Assembly (NCBI GenBank): GCA_964036045.1
Contig: OZ038388.1
Span: forward strand, 6,960,058 to 7,024,057
Origin: Eutreptiella sp. 'Long Island Sound 2002'
Taxonomy: Eukaryota > Euglenozoa > Euglenophyceae > Eutreptiales > Eutreptiaceae
Length of the DNA stretch: 64,000 bases
Reading direction: 5' to 3'
The notes under the pieces were generated by a model that was given only the letters and a program-made list of their open reading frames with translations, did no database searches and was not told where the DNA came from. Positions 21,986 to 33,599 of this stretch are shown here, one piece after another. The translations under genes and the position numbers were made by a program. The stretch's first letter is position 1; each line of letters begins with the position of its first letter.

Positions 21986-24195
21986 ATGTCGGTACAACCA
22001 AATGCTTATGCATCTTCACGGACGTCGAAGTCGGACGTCGAGGCTCCCACGGATCCCACGGAGCCATTAGACTCGACGAAGCGCAACCACAAGAGCAACA
22101 TCATCTGGTTTTTGGTAGGGGCTTCCCTTTTGCAGCTGTTCACGTTCATGGCCCTCCTGGTCCTGATGATCGTGCAGGCCAACGCTTTCGGGGCCGGTTT
22201 TACGAGATCGACGCAGCTGCAGGACTGGAAGGGACAAATCCAGTGGCTGGACGAAGTGCTGACCATGTCCGCCCGGCTGGCGACTTTGACGGGGAATACT
22301 TCGTGGGTGGACAGGTATAACGCCCATGTGGGGACGCTGGATGAGGTGTTTGTGCTCACGCTGGACAATCTGGATGCCGCTAGTCGCAACAAGTTCGACA
22401 GCCTGACATTCAGTGCCAACGAAAAGCTCATTAACTGGGAGGACCTCGCGTTGAAGGCAGTTTCTGCGGGGAAGCCCGAGGAAGGCCGGCAGTACATGTT
22501 TGGCCCCGCATATGATGAACAGAAGCGAATCTATCACCAAGGCCTGGACGTTATCCGCACGTCGGTGGAGGACATTACCAATCAGACCCTCGTTTTCATG
22601 ACGAATTTCACCATCGCCATCTTGCTGCTGCTGGGCTTCACTACCCCTGTCGTTGTGACCATCAGCCTGTTGTCGTACCGCCAGCAGCGAATACAAGCGG
22701 ACATCATGCGCCGAGAGAACGAGCTGTCGGAGGAGCTCCTGTTCAACATGCTGCCCAAACACATTTCTCTGAAGCTGAAAAGCAAACTCGAGAAACGGGT
22801 GCGCAACTCCAACCCCGGCCCGATTCCTAAAGAAGGTCGCGTAGCTCAGCCGTCTAGCACTTGGCGCCTGAACTACAGGTAGGTCTACGGTTCGAACCCT
22901 GAAAGCAGGAACGCACGGCCGTCCCAGGAAGGGACGCTGCGGGGGATAACGCGTAACGTTACGCTGACGTCCGGAGATCGCGCGGGCACCCTCACTTTAC
23001 CTCAGCCCGATTCTCAGTCTTGGCCCCGTCCTCAGCGCATCTTTCATGCCGTCGTCAGAACCGCTGAGCAGCACTGTGGAGTTTTCAAAGTGGAGAGAAC
23101 ATCCGCCGCCACGGCAGACTCTTCCCTATCTTCACTATGCATCCTGATCCCCATCCCCAGCCCAGTGCAAATCCCTGTGGCCTCTCAACCTGCATCCGTA
23201 TCTGCATCCACAGCCTTCCAAACTTTCCATCCGAATCTGCATACCCGTGCACATCTCTCTCCATTGTACATCCCCTCCCCCGACCCCATCCCCAACCCCA
23301 CTCTCCTGCACTTCCTCCCATCCCCATTCACTTCCACAGCCTCGTCCCCATCCCCATCCCCATCCCCCTCCCCCATCATCATTCACTTTTCCACTCCCAA
23401 CTCCATCCCCAACCCATTCTCATCCGCTTTCCCATCTCCCCCATTCTCATGCCCATTTCCACATCCGTGCCTCCACCACGGCCCCATCCACCACCGTACC
23501 TTCAGTACCTCTCCACATCGTACCCACCCCAACCCGCACCCCTTACTCCACCTTATTCCAATCCGCATCCCCGTCTTTCCATTCAGGTCCAAGGAGCGCG
23601 GCAGAAATCAGACGCTGTCACCCGAGTTTTGGAGTTAACGGAACAGCACCCAGCTGCCACCGTGTGCTTCATGGATATGGTCGGGTTCACAGCCATGTCC
23701 GCGGCGCGTGCCGCTCTGGACATCGTCAAAACGCTCAATGCCGTGTTCTCTCTGATCGACCGCATGGCGAAGGAGCGTTGCATCACCAAAATCAAAACAA
23801 TCGGCGATTGCTACATGGCGGCGTCGGGACTCGAGGCCACTGAGTCGAAGCCGGAGCTGCAGATGGTGCGATTTGCGGTGTCGGTGCTGCTGGATCTGGA
23901 GAACGTGGAGAGCTACGCAGATGAAGTGCTCATGCGCTGCGGCATCCACACGGGCCCAGTCGTGTCGGCGGTGCTCGGGACCGACAAGTTCCTGTACGAT
24001 ATTTTCGGAGACACTGTCAACGTCGCAAGCCGAATGGAGTCCAATGGCCAGGCCGGCAAGATCCACGTGCTTTGCGAGCTCATGGAGCGCAATCGCCCTT
24101 ACCTATGCGATGAGGTCGACGTTGGCGAACCGCGCGAGGTCACTTTGAAGGGGAAGGGGCAAGTCCGCGGCTGTCTGCTGACACCCAAAGGGTAA
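21986..24195 (+). CDS. Transmembrane class III adenylyl cyclase, two exons, 473 aa
   Basis: Exons 21986-22798 and 23587-24195; the 788-bp GT-AG intron is phase 0. A stop codon directly abuts the ATG upstream, fixing the start. Residues 39-63 and about 208-231 are membrane helices enclosing a ~140-aa outside domain, probably helical and sensor-like. A juxtamembrane segment with LLFNMLPKHI leads into the catalytic domain (about 295-460). Metal-binding Asp301 (FMDMVGFT) and Asp345 (KTIGDCYM) are present. Lys341 and Asp409 (LYDIFGD) are the adenine-selecting pair, so ATP rather than GTP is expected. Asn416 and Arg420 (VNVASRM) are the transition-state pair. With one complete catalytic domain, it must act as a dimer making cAMP at a membrane. 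The intron carries a tRNA-like module at 22835-22905. Confidence 0.95.
22835..22905 (+). mobile_element. tRNA-derived SINE-like module within the cyclase intron
   Basis: A-box GTAGCTCAGCCGTCTAGC at 22841 and B-box GGTTCGAACCC at 22889-22899 are both near-consensus. The expected acceptor stem does not pair, so it is a retroposed head rather than a tRNA gene. Confidence 0.6.
23265..23480. repeat. CCCCAT-rich pyrimidine tract in the cyclase intron
   Basis: Repeated TCCCCA/CCCCAT units running towards the 3' splice site; it may act as an extended polypyrimidine tract. Confidence 0.7.
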
Positions 24196-26745
24196 CCTGC
24201 GGCGGGATGAACCCCCTGCCCTCTCTTGCATCCGTTGTTGCCTGTTCGCCACGTCCCCCCCTACTCGAAACAGGCTTCACCGTCCCTGACAGTTCTCTGC
24301 CCATCTTTCCATCCATTCCCCCTTCGTGTCGCTGCTCTAGCTCCCACACATTTATCATTCATTCAGGCATTGTAAGAAGTTGCCTCTCCTTCCCAGCAAT
24401 CTAGACATACAGAGCAGAACCTATGGTGAGCTTTCTTTTTGCATGACAGGCAGCACAGTCTGTATTGGAGCGGGAGTGTCAGGCTAGGACCCACCACCGA
24501 CTGGCACCGGGAGGTTGCTTTTCAGGCGCCCTGAGGCAGCCATGATGTATGCAGCAGACAAACAGGGTAAACACATTAATGACTACTGAAAAACACTTTG
24601 CGCAGACACTGCAGAGGCTTCCAAGATTTTTGGCCATACATTCCCCAAATCTGAACGAAAGCTTCTTCGGTACCGCGTCACTCTTTTTGGTACACGCAGT
24701 CGTGACCAAAGATTTCCGATCCAAACCGGTGTTGGTCTGGTGTGGAGGCCTGCGGCACAAAAAAAAAGTGACACCCAGTCCCGTGAGAAATGTGTAACTG
24801 TGTGCCGCGAAGGGGAGCACTGTTCAAGCAGACACAAGAGTTTGGAGGCGGTTCAGAGCCGGCCAGAGATAATATCTGCAGTACACCATCTTTGAGGTCC
24901 ATGTTGCATCACTGTCAAAATTCTTTTGTATTGTAGGCTACTTGATATTCCTGTTTGTGAGATTTCCAGCTGTGGAATATTTTTATTGATATTTCAGCTA
25001 TGCATCTGCTGCTGCAATTCCACGCATTAGATTCCACCCCCAGAACTGTCTTTAACTCTTTGGCTGGAGCTCCTTTGCAATTCTGCCAGGTTGTGTGTTG
25101 AGGGCAACTCTGCTAGTAGAGTCCAGGCCAATTCTCCCAGGTGCTTCACTGTAGCACACTGATGCTTTGTACAAAACCCTGAACAAAAAGAACGGGTGAC
25201 GCTGGCAGCAACGTACAGCCCCCCCCCTCCCCCTTACCAGGGGCACTGTCACGTTGCACTGTTGTGCATTTGAGATTTGAGGGGTTATCCGCCACATTTT
25301 TGGGTGCACGTATATGCCTATGTGTGTGCGCATGCGTGAGTGCCATGTTCATGGGATTTGATTGCATCATCTCATCAGCCATTGGGATGGATCTTGGTGC
25401 TCTTGGATGACCATATTATGGCCCTGAGAGCACCCCAAAGGAAACAACACGGTTCTTCTGCGGTTCATACGCCCATGCGCAACACAAATTGGAATAGTGC
25501 CATCATTTTCTTTTGGTAAAGGAGACCAACTTGGGCAAGGATTCTCAACAAGGGATTTTTATGGAACTTGATTGCATCCAAGCACGCCATTGAATGGCTT
25601 CTGGTGCCGTTAGGAGGGATTGATGGTGCGCCGGGCAGGCATCTTTTGAGTCCTAAAGTGGACACGCAATGGTGGTGCTGGTGCCGGTGCTGGTAAAAGG
25701 CATGGGTGGGACACTTGTTATCATGGGAGGGGTAGCCCAGGGGAGGCGGTGGTCACACACAAAAACACCACGGCAAATTCCCCGTTTCCGGGTTTTTTTC
25801 CCCACAAAAACTGCTGTTCACTCCCTCATCTTCCCCAACTCCTCCTCCGTCTTTCGGTGCAGGTCGCACTTGTTGCATCTTTGCATCATGGGCAACGCAC
25901 CGATGCAATGTCCGGTCTTGGTAGATTTTTTAATACCTACACAAAGCAAAGAATTGACCGTTGCCCTCGAGCAAAGTCCGCAACATGCCCGCAACCGGAG
26001 TGTTTGACACAGGACGTTGATTTGCGGGCAGCTGACTCTGATGACAGGCATCCTGATTTACATGACGCTTCAGAGCATGCGCAGGGAGGAACAGGAGCTC
26101 TGGGCCTCACGCACACAGAAACAGTGGCTGTGGAATGGCATTGAACATTGTACCAGAGGGTGGGGAATTAGTCAGGAACAGGCGAAAGCAGGAATGGCGA
26201 GGGTTGGCACAACACTAATGTGCCAAATTATGCCATGGCATTTTAAGGTCCAAACCCACTTTTTATAGGTGTCATTGTTAGTGCTCTTGGCATGCACAAC
26301 CCCTTCGTGCCTGCGCATTTTGCTCTACAGGAACCCAGCATCCAAGAAATAACAGCAACCAACCCAAGGCCCACAGGAAATAACAAGCACCATTCACAGT
26401 CTATGCTTGTTCGTGTGCCACAATTTAGGAATTTTGTACCGAATTTCCCAGTGGTATTTCAGAATTGGTGCCAAATTTTCTCCGCACCGAATCTCGGCAT
26501 TCCAAATGGCACGTTCCCAATGCCCCCCCCCCCCCCCGGTAGTTTAGATAAAGTGGTTCAATGAACACATGTGGAGTATGATCCAACTGCCAGATATTGC
26601 TGCACCAGGACGTGCATTTGTGGAGCGCTTTATGACTTGCGTGAGGCCCCCCAGTAGTTTGTGCATGTGTCAAATCAATTGGCCTGGCATGTACCCAGCC
26701 ATGCTTGACCATCCTTGTGACTCAAATATGATGTCACTGCCGACC
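24196..26745. other. Intergenic, nothing recognised
   Basis: Unique sequence with short ORFs, a C run near 26523-26537, and no domain I can identify. Confidence 0.5.
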
Positions 26746-26755
26746 CACAGAGCTA

Positions 26756-27180
26756 CGCGCGCGCACACACACAAACACACACACATGCAGTGCAGTAGGA
26801 CGCTAGGAATGTTGAACCTCGTAGTTTGAGCATGATTGAATGGATTCCTTGGCGCGCGCACCCACACACACATACACTCAAATACAATCCCACTGCTGAC
26901 CCACACACACACACAGACACAGACAGAACTAGACTCGCGACCCAAATAGGATGGCACTGCTGACCCCCCCCTCCACACACACACATACACAAACACATAC
27001 ACATACAGAGCAGTAGAGAAGTACTGTTGATAGCAAGCGCTCCAGAGTAGATTCAGAGACATTGGGTGTCGCACATGCACGCACACACGCACACGCACAC
27101 GCACACACGCACACGCACACGCACACACACACACGCACACGCACACGCACGCACGCACGCACACACACATATGCCCGCAC
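26756..27180. repeat. (CA)n microsatellites, interrupted
   Basis: Several CA/CG tracts (about 26756-26787, 26862-26883, 26903-26925, 26970-27010, 27074-27180) with similar spacer text (a 'CACTGCTGACCC' phrase recurs), so the block is also a diverged tandem duplication. Confidence 0.9.
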
Positions 27181-27361
27181 ACAAGCTTCTCAGTACCGTA
27201 GTCGCTCCCCAACACGTGCGTTTGTCACTTGCTCGCAGCCAATTGGAGAGAAGGTGTTTTATCAGCTGGTGGGTATGCCCTGGCCTGTCTGGTGGATGTC
27301 TCTCACGGCCGGCTGTCCTTCATGCTCCGACCCTTCCCACACACCTCTCCCCTTGCCCCCA

Positions 27362-27570
27362 TTCAGTCATAAGACGCAAGTTGCCAAGAGGGCGCGAGGT
27401 CCGGGTGGGTGGGTCTTCAGGACAGCTCCATCCAGCAGCGTGCCCCGTTGCGAAGACCGGGCTTTTCGGTGGTGCCAACGCGGTATCAAGTTGGTGGATG
27501 GCAGAGCGGGCCCACATTGGTGGCGTATCGCAGCATCGGCCGGTGGTCGGCATATTGACGTCCGTGACGT
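27362..27570 (+). other. Possible orphan exon or GC-rich unique segment
   Basis: A good acceptor (TTGCCCCCATTCAG) ends at about 27366 and a GTGCAG|GTGTTC donor-like site follows near 27572. The enclosed plus-strand frames are open, but no frame shows a domain I recognise. Reported only as a candidate. Confidence 0.15.
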
Positions 27571-27855
27571 GCAGGTGTTCTGGTTGGGATGCTTTTTGCC
27601 CATGAGAGCCCCCGGAATGTAGGCATCTGCCCCCAGAAAGCGGGCCTCCCCCTTAGCCATCCGGGGGCCTCCCCCTTATCCATCAGGGGCCCTTACCCCA
27701 TCCATCAGCAGTGTGATGTGGTTGGGTTCGCCAGGATCCCGCCGCATGTTCCTCTCTCTTTCTGCCAGGGTTGTGCGGCAGTTGGGTGACGGTTCGCGTC
27801 ATGTTGACATGAGACCTCCAGCAGCAGCACGCGGTCCCGACCCCCCCTTTGGAGA

Positions 27856-27903
27856 CCCCCCCCCCCCCTGGCACAGCCCACCCAAGTGGGGGGGGGGGGG
27901 GGG
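27856..27903. repeat. Poly-C / poly-G inverted pair
   Basis: C13 at 27856-27868 and G16 at 27888-27903 enclose a 19-nt spacer and can form a strong hairpin. Confidence 0.9.
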
Positions 27904-27954
27904 TCGCTTGCCCCAAAAGTCCACGGCGCTGAAGGCGCCACAGACAGTCTTTCC

Positions 27955-28005
27955 TCGAGCTACGATGGAGTGGTAGTGGAAAGGTCCGGTTCGAGTCCTT
28001 GCGCA
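27955..28005 (+). mobile_element. tRNA-like module
   Basis: B-box GGTTCGAGTCC at 27988-27998 preceded by an A-box-like TGGAGTGGTAGTGG about 20 nt upstream. Short and incomplete. Confidence 0.35.
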
Positions 28006-28198
28006 TAGTCCGGGGCGGGGGGGGGGGGGGGCATGACGAAACCCCTGAAGGGGTGTAGGACCTGGCCTGTGTAGCCTTGGCCGCCAGTCTGGAGGGATGC
28101 AGCACAGTGCAGCGCTACGCAAAATAGAACAGCATAGGGCAGCACGACGCCCAAGCACACGGAGCTGACATGGGCGCACGAAGGAGATCAGCGCACAA

Positions 28199-29000
28199 AC
28201 TTCTTAGGCAGGCCCCGGGGGCTCGGATTCGGCACCGCCAATGGGTGGGCGGCCCTATCCAAGCACTTCGGAGGTTACCCGGACTCGGCCCCGACGGGAA
28301 GAGTGGCCTTGCCCGGGTAGCCACGGCCGCCACGCCTCATGGAGGCAGCGCAGCGCACAACGCAGCGCAGCACGCTAGAGCCGGCAGATGCACACAGCGA
28401 AACTTGCCAGCATATGACAGCACGTAGCACACGATATAGCAGAACAAAGCAAAGCAATGTACCACAACAATGGAGGCGGACAGCCACACCACCCGCCGCA
28501 AGCACCACCACCAGCCCAACACCCAACACCCAGGGTGGGGGCCAGACCCACCACACGGGCACTTCACCCACACACAGCCACCGCCGCCCACAAACAAGGC
28601 ACGTGTGCAAGCCTCAAAGGCAGGCCCCGGGGGCTCGGACTCGGCCCCGCCAATGGGTGGGCGGCCCTATCCAAGCGCTTCGGAGGTAGCGTAACAGCGT
28701 AACGGAGGTAGCGCACAGCGCGGAGGTAGCATAACACACAACGCAGCGCAGCACGCCAGAGCCGTCAGACGCACAAAATGAAACTCGCCAGCACACGACA
28801 GCACACAGCACACAGTACAGCAGAGCAAAGCAAAGTGGTGTACCGCAACAACTGCGGCGGACAGCCACACCACCTGCCGCGAGCACCAACACCAACCCAA
28901 CACTCAACACCCAGGGTGGGGGCCAGACCCACCACACGGGCATTTCACCAACACACCGCCACCGCCGCCCACAAACAAGGCACGCACGTGGAGCATCACC
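28199..29000 (+). repeat. Two ~380-412-bp tandem units ahead of the LINE-like ORF1
   Basis: The segment beginning GGCAGGCCCCGGGGGCTCGG recurs at 28207 and 28619, and the downstream portion (GCAGCGCAGCACGC to ACAAACAAGGCACG) recurs at 28361 and 28742. The two offsets differ by about 30 bp because of an indel. Placement directly upstream of a CCCH-finger ORF resembles monomer-type LINE promoters. Confidence 0.8.
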
Positions 29001-29099
29001 AAGGGCCCACGACCCCACGCCCCAACGCCAACACGGCGCCCACCACACACGCAACAACCAAGGCCACACCTACACACAACATAGAAGGGATGCTTCCCT

Positions 29100-30600
29100 G
29101 ATGCACTCCCGGGAGCCATCACCATCCCGACCACACCGGGAGGAGAAGGCAACCCAAACCTAAGTAAGGGGGTCACCCCTGCGGGGGGTTGGCAGCTGGC
29201 TACGCGGTTGTCCATTGGGCAGCGACCTAAAACATGTACTGCCCGCGAGTAGCTAAGTTCTGTCACCATGGCGTAGTGTCGGGGCCTTGGGCACGCTTAT
29301 GAGACACAGCATCCAAACCATTGGTGGTCGACCAACCAGGGGGTGGACTCACACGAGTCCCTAGCTCCGAGGCGTGGACAGCCCAGAGTGAAGTCCTCAA
29401 ACGGGGAGCCCCTCAGCAGCCCAGAATGCAAAAGAGCGACAACACACCACATTCACCCCAGAACAACCCCAACAAACACCAGTGACAGGTCATTTTGTAG
29501 ATTTGGAGACATGTGCAAAAGTGCTCGGTGCCCCTGGTACCACCCAACTGCAAGTGGGACAACCCAGCAGCCACAATGGGAGGCAGGGAGCGACATGTTG
29601 CCCCCTCGGTGCCGCACACCAGCAGCGGTGAGCGTGCCAGCAGAAAAGAAAGAGCCCGACATTGGGAGGAACGCAAGCAGCAAAGCAACTGGGCACAAAG
29701 CCACCCCGCACACGGCAGTGAGACGAGTCCCAACAGGACACACAACAATACACAAGGGAACCATGAGGTGCGAGCACTGCAGCAACCACCAAATGCTGCG
29801 CACGCCGAGCGAGCCATCAGCAAACACTCCCACCCCTCCCTCTACAAGGTGCCCACATACCCCACAAGGGCGGGGGCTGTGCCCCGCGCGCCGGGAGGTG
29901 CCCGCCACGGGGGTGGCAACAGGGCCGTGACCAGCCAACCGCGCACGGGACAGTCCACGTCGTACGGAGATGTGAAATCCTCGTACAGGGGGGGGCGGGT
30001 GGGTGGGACAGGAGTGGGTGCGCGACAGGGGCACCCAGGAGCGCCAACAGACAGGGGGAGGAGCAACACAGACACACAGAACGCGGGAGCCACACCAGGA
30101 GGGACAAGGGTGAGCACAACAGACAAGGAGGAGGGGCACAGCGAGGCAGGAGAGGCAACCAGAACAGCGGGAACAAGGAACCTGAATGGAGGGGATGGGA
30201 GAGCGTGCGCATGGGAGACAGCGACAACAAAGGGGATGGCCTGGCCAGCCAGCCCCGTCGCTACCAGGTGCTAGGGCAACCCCTGCTCAACCGGCATCAG
30301 GGGGGGGTGTCTCCCGCAGCCCAGATGGGCTGTTTGCGCAACAGGAGTGGAGCCTGGAGGAACAGGGCACCTGGGCCTCACGCACACAGAAACACAGCGA
30401 GGCAGGCTACGGACGGCCTGTGGACAGAGGCGCGTGGACAGCAAAAACAGTTGAACGACCCCGGCAACAACCAACACATCCTCAATACGCCAACTATTGG
30501 GCGCTGCTGACGCGCAAACGGCACACCATGCCACATTCAGCACAGCCCCAACACACCAACTACTGGGCTGCGCGAACGCGGAAACGACACCAGTAAGAGC
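29100..30600 (+). mobile_element. LINE-like element fragment (ORF1 region)
   Basis: An open frame from about 29343 to 29930, overlapped by a second frame at 29513-30274, encodes low-complexity Pro/Thr/Ser-rich protein with one CCCH zinc finger (C-x5-C-x4-C-x3-H: CRFGDMCKSARCPWYH). A shortened second copy of 29950-30570 lies at 42718-42922, proving that this is a dispersed repeat. No reverse transcriptase or endonuclease motif is visible downstream, so the copy is truncated or decayed. The LINE label is inference from the finger, duplicated leader and repetitive nature. Confidence 0.5.
29343..29930 (+). CDS. CCCH zinc-finger protein of the LINE-like element (ORF1-like)
   Basis: 195 codons, reading from a GTG; the true start is unknown. 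The single CCCH finger lies around residue 49-64. The remainder is basic and rich in Thr, Pro and His. CCCH or CCHC fingers in ORF1 proteins bind element RNA in non-LTR retrotransposons. The frame may be shifted against 29513-30274, which would then be the continuation. Confidence 0.35.
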   Translation: MDSHESLAPRRGQPRVKSSNGEPLSSPECKRATTHHIHPRTTPTNTSDRSFCRFGDMCKSARCPWYHPTASGTTQQPQWEAGSDMLPPRCRTPAAVSVPAEKKEPDIGRNASSKATGHKATPHTAVRRVPTGHTTIHKGTMRCEHCSNHQMLRTPSEPSANTPTPPSTRCPHTPQGRGLCPARREVPATGVATGP

Positions 30601-31154
30601 ATCGGCCGCAGCAGCCGACATAAAGCAGCAACCGGACGCAACATGCGAAGGGAAGAACAGGTGACTGTCCAGGGCCCCGTAAAGGAACAACAACCAGACG
30701 GAATGTCACACAGGGGGGGGACTGTTCTGGGGGTTGGGGGGACCGTAACGCGGTCCGGGGGGAGTCTCCACGGAGGCGGGGGGGGGGGGGTGGGGGATGA
30801 TCAACCGCCTTTGAAATCTGCTGCAGGCATTGGTCGCTTTGGGCCACTGCCGCTGGTTGCGAGGGGCAGCGTGCCGCCCCGCCGCAGCAGGGTGAAGCAT
30901 GTGGCATCGTTTCTGTTCAGACCTTGTAGATCATGTGTGTGGGTGCCTCATGGCGCTCTGCTGGCGCATGGAGAAATGCGTGGGGCGCCTCACGGCGCCT
31001 GCCACATCATCAGCCTGTCTGGGTGGGCTGCAGTGGTGGGGACCATTGTGTTGGGTGGCATGCATACCCGCCTTCCCCACCATGTCCCATGTCCAGCGAA
31101 CACTGAGGTCCGAAACAAAAAGATAGTCCTCAAAAGATAAGGTCTGAGCACCAA
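30601..31154. other. Spacer with G-run, no gene
   Basis: Poly-G at about 30776-30790 and GC-rich unique sequence; no supported gene. Confidence 0.5.
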
Positions 31155-32150
31155 TTGTTCATTGGACGCAGTGTTCATCGCATGCATGAAGGTGCAGCCA
31201 ACGTTATGAGAGTCCCGCATCACCTCCCATGTCACCAGTATGGTACGGCTTGTGTGGCACCTCCTGGCCAGGCAACAGCATGGGATGCAGGCAGGCCCAA
31301 TAGGAATGTCGTTGCCTTGCACCCAGGATTGCCAGTTGTACATTCACCAGCCCAAGACACATCACACCAGCCCCTCATTTTTGCATCACTCTTGACCCTA
31401 GAACTTGAATGCGAATTAATTTGGGCACCAAAGCTTGGTGCCTTGGAGCCTCTCAATCCACAGGCGTGGTGTTTCCTTCATGAGCATGGCCCATCTCGGA
31501 CATCGTCACGCTGTCAACAACGTCTGACATTGACACACACTCTCCTGGTGCTGTTGTCAATTTCCAACGTTCAGACGGCTGATTCTTTGGATTCAGAACC
31601 ATCTAACCCTCCTTCCAACCCTCCTTCACCATCTCGGGCAAGTTCATCGGAAAGGGATAGTGATGGCACTGGTACTTCAGGGTCAGGGCAGGCATCCCAT
31701 GCCTCGCAGACTGCAACAGATTCTGATGTGTCATCGCTGACATCTGTTGACAGTGGTCTCCCAAGTGGTGTTGAAAAAGACAGTGACAGTGCGTCCGACA
31801 ATGAGATTGTGTGGGCAAAGGGTGCTCGTGGTGTATGGGGTTTGGCAAATGTTTTTGCCAACGGAAAATTGTATTTCACCCGCGATGTTCCTGAGGCAAA
31901 CTGCTTGCCACAGGGGCTGGAGCCCCCTGCCAAACCTGCTGCCAAGCCTGCCCCCAAAGTTGCCAAACCTCGTGCCAAACCCTCCAAGCGCGCAACCAAA
32001 CCTGTTGCCCAGGTGGCAGCCAAGCCTGCAGACAAACCTGCAGCTGGAGAGCCCATTCCTGTGGCCCCTGTTGACCATGTGCAGCTCTTTAAGGTGAAAC
32101 ACTCGCATCAGAAAAAGTGGCACACCCAGCCTGTTGCTCAGCAGACCTGA
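31155..32150 (+). CDS. Repeat-family protein copy 1 (acidic-Ser region, VWAKGARGVWG block, Lys-Pro-Ala tail), function unknown
   Basis: 331 codons; only the part from about 31580 looks coding. It has a Ser/Asp-rich segment, then the block IVWAKGARGVWGLANVF and KLYFTRDVPE, then about 25 KPA-type repeats like those of linker histones, ending in HVQLFKVKHSHQKKW. The same block order recurs in broken form at 32300-33000 and 35961-36458, and the 3' flank (TTTCCTGGTCATTTTGTGG) is also shared with the second copy, so this is a duplicated unit. The basic KPA tail suggests nucleic-acid binding; beyond that the function is unknown. It may be part of a transposon. Confidence 0.45.
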   Translation: MFIGRSVHRMHEGAANVMRVPHHLPCHQYGTACVAPPGQATAWDAGRPNRNVVALHPGLPVVHSPAQDTSHQPLIFASLLTLELECELIWAPKLGALEPLNPQAWCFLHEHGPSRTSSRCQQRLTLTHTLLVLLSISNVQTADSLDSEPSNPPSNPPSPSRASSSERDSDGTGTSGSGQASHASQTATDSDVSSLTSVDSGLPSGVEKDSDSASDNEIVWAKGARGVWGLANVFANGKLYFTRDVPEANCLPQGLEPPAKPAAKPAPKVAKPRAKPSKRATKPVAQVAAKPADKPAAGEPIPVAPVDHVQLFKVKHSHQKKWHTQPVAQQT

Positions 32151-32284
32151 CATGCATCCCTGCAGGCAGTTTCCTGGTCATTTTGTGGTTCACATGCCCT
32201 CGTGTTCGCTCTCTTGTTTTGTGTCGCGCATCTTTTGTCTAGTAATGGGGGGGATGAGGGACCCGCAGCCGCTTACTGGACAAG

Positions 32285-33010
32285 GGGGGGGAGGGGTAGC
32301 GGCCTTCCAGGTGGTGTGGAAGAAGACAGTGACAGTGCATCAGGCACTGCAATTGTATGGGCAAAGAGTGCCCGTCGAGTATGGGGGTAGCCTGGTGTAT
32401 GTCTGTAAGAGACACCACAGTCGATTCCTTGCAGTGCGTTAAGATAGTCTGCAACTCATGGCATGGCTGGCCCAGTCTGAGCGGGCAACATTTCACTGCG
32501 CATATGCAGATTGTCCCGACGCACGACTTTGGTTACAGACTTTGGTGAAAGGCGCCTAGGGCCGGTCGCTCCGGTCCGTGATCAGCCTTGATCTCTTTTC
32601 TTTGGCTGTGCATGGTGGTGCTTTCGCAATCTCCTTGATCGCAATCATCACTTGACACAACCACGTGTCACCGCACGGGGGTAGGCAAACGTTTTTGCCA
32701 AGGAGAAGTTGTACTTCGCGCAGGACGTTCCTGCGCCAGATTGCATGCCACAAGGGCTGGAGCCCTTGTGGCAACCTGCTGCCAAGCCCACTCCCAAAGC
32801 TGCTGCCAAACCTTGTGCCAAGCTCCCAGCCAAGCAGGCAGCCGAACCTACCGCCAAGTTGGCAGCCAAGCCTGCAGCTGGAGAACCCTTGTTGAGCATG
32901 TGCAGCTCTTCAAATTTAAGTTGGTTAGTTAAGTATTCACACCAGAACATGCCTGTCTCTCCAAAGACCTGAACACGCATCGCGACAATTTCCTGGTCAT
33001 TTTGTGGATC
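32285..33010 (+). pseudogene. Repeat-family protein copy 2, interrupted and frameshifted
   Basis: 32300-32390 matches the first half of copy 1 (GVEEDSDSAS..AIVWAKSARRVWG), then about 290 bp of foreign sequence follows, and at about 32685 the match resumes (KLYFAQDVP, PQGLEP, KPA repeats, AAGEP). GGGGGTAG occurs at both junctions, like a small target duplication around an insertion. Internal stops confirm that it is broken. Confidence 0.6.
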
Positions 33011-33599
33011 AGGGTGTAGTGATTAATGAAGTGACAAAGTAAGGATGGACGTAGCTGTCCCACCACCCCAACGACCGGTGGGCGCGTTGCAGAATGGTGC
33101 CTGGCCACAGTGGTACTGGGAAAACGTTGTGTGCACTGCAACGTGAACTTGACTTTGCCTGGATCATCGTTCCCTCTTGGGGATCACCCTTCCATGTCTC
33201 GTGCCTCACGGCCGTGCTTTCTTTGGTGTGGTAACAGCGGGACTCGCCATTGTTGGGTAATTTAAGCCATTGGCTTGGGTCACGAAGGGGTGGATGCGGT
33301 AGCCCGTCTCTTTAGTACAGACACCGTGCGTTGATCCTGGTTGCAGCGCTTCCTTCATTGATGTTGGTCGCTATTGCCCCGTGTTAGCACCTTTGACGAG
33401 GGGCAGTAGAGCACCACTGATTCCCCCCACTGCTATCCCCTTCAATGCTAGGCAAGAGGGCGTTGGGGAGTTGTTGCAAAAAGCGCAGGGTGGGTGCCGC
33501 AGTTCTCCCGTTCGAGAAGAGATACGCTTTGGAGGGTGCACTACACCCTCAGACAGCCCTGCACTCCCCCGGCCCGCACAGGAGCGTGACTCTGCAAGT

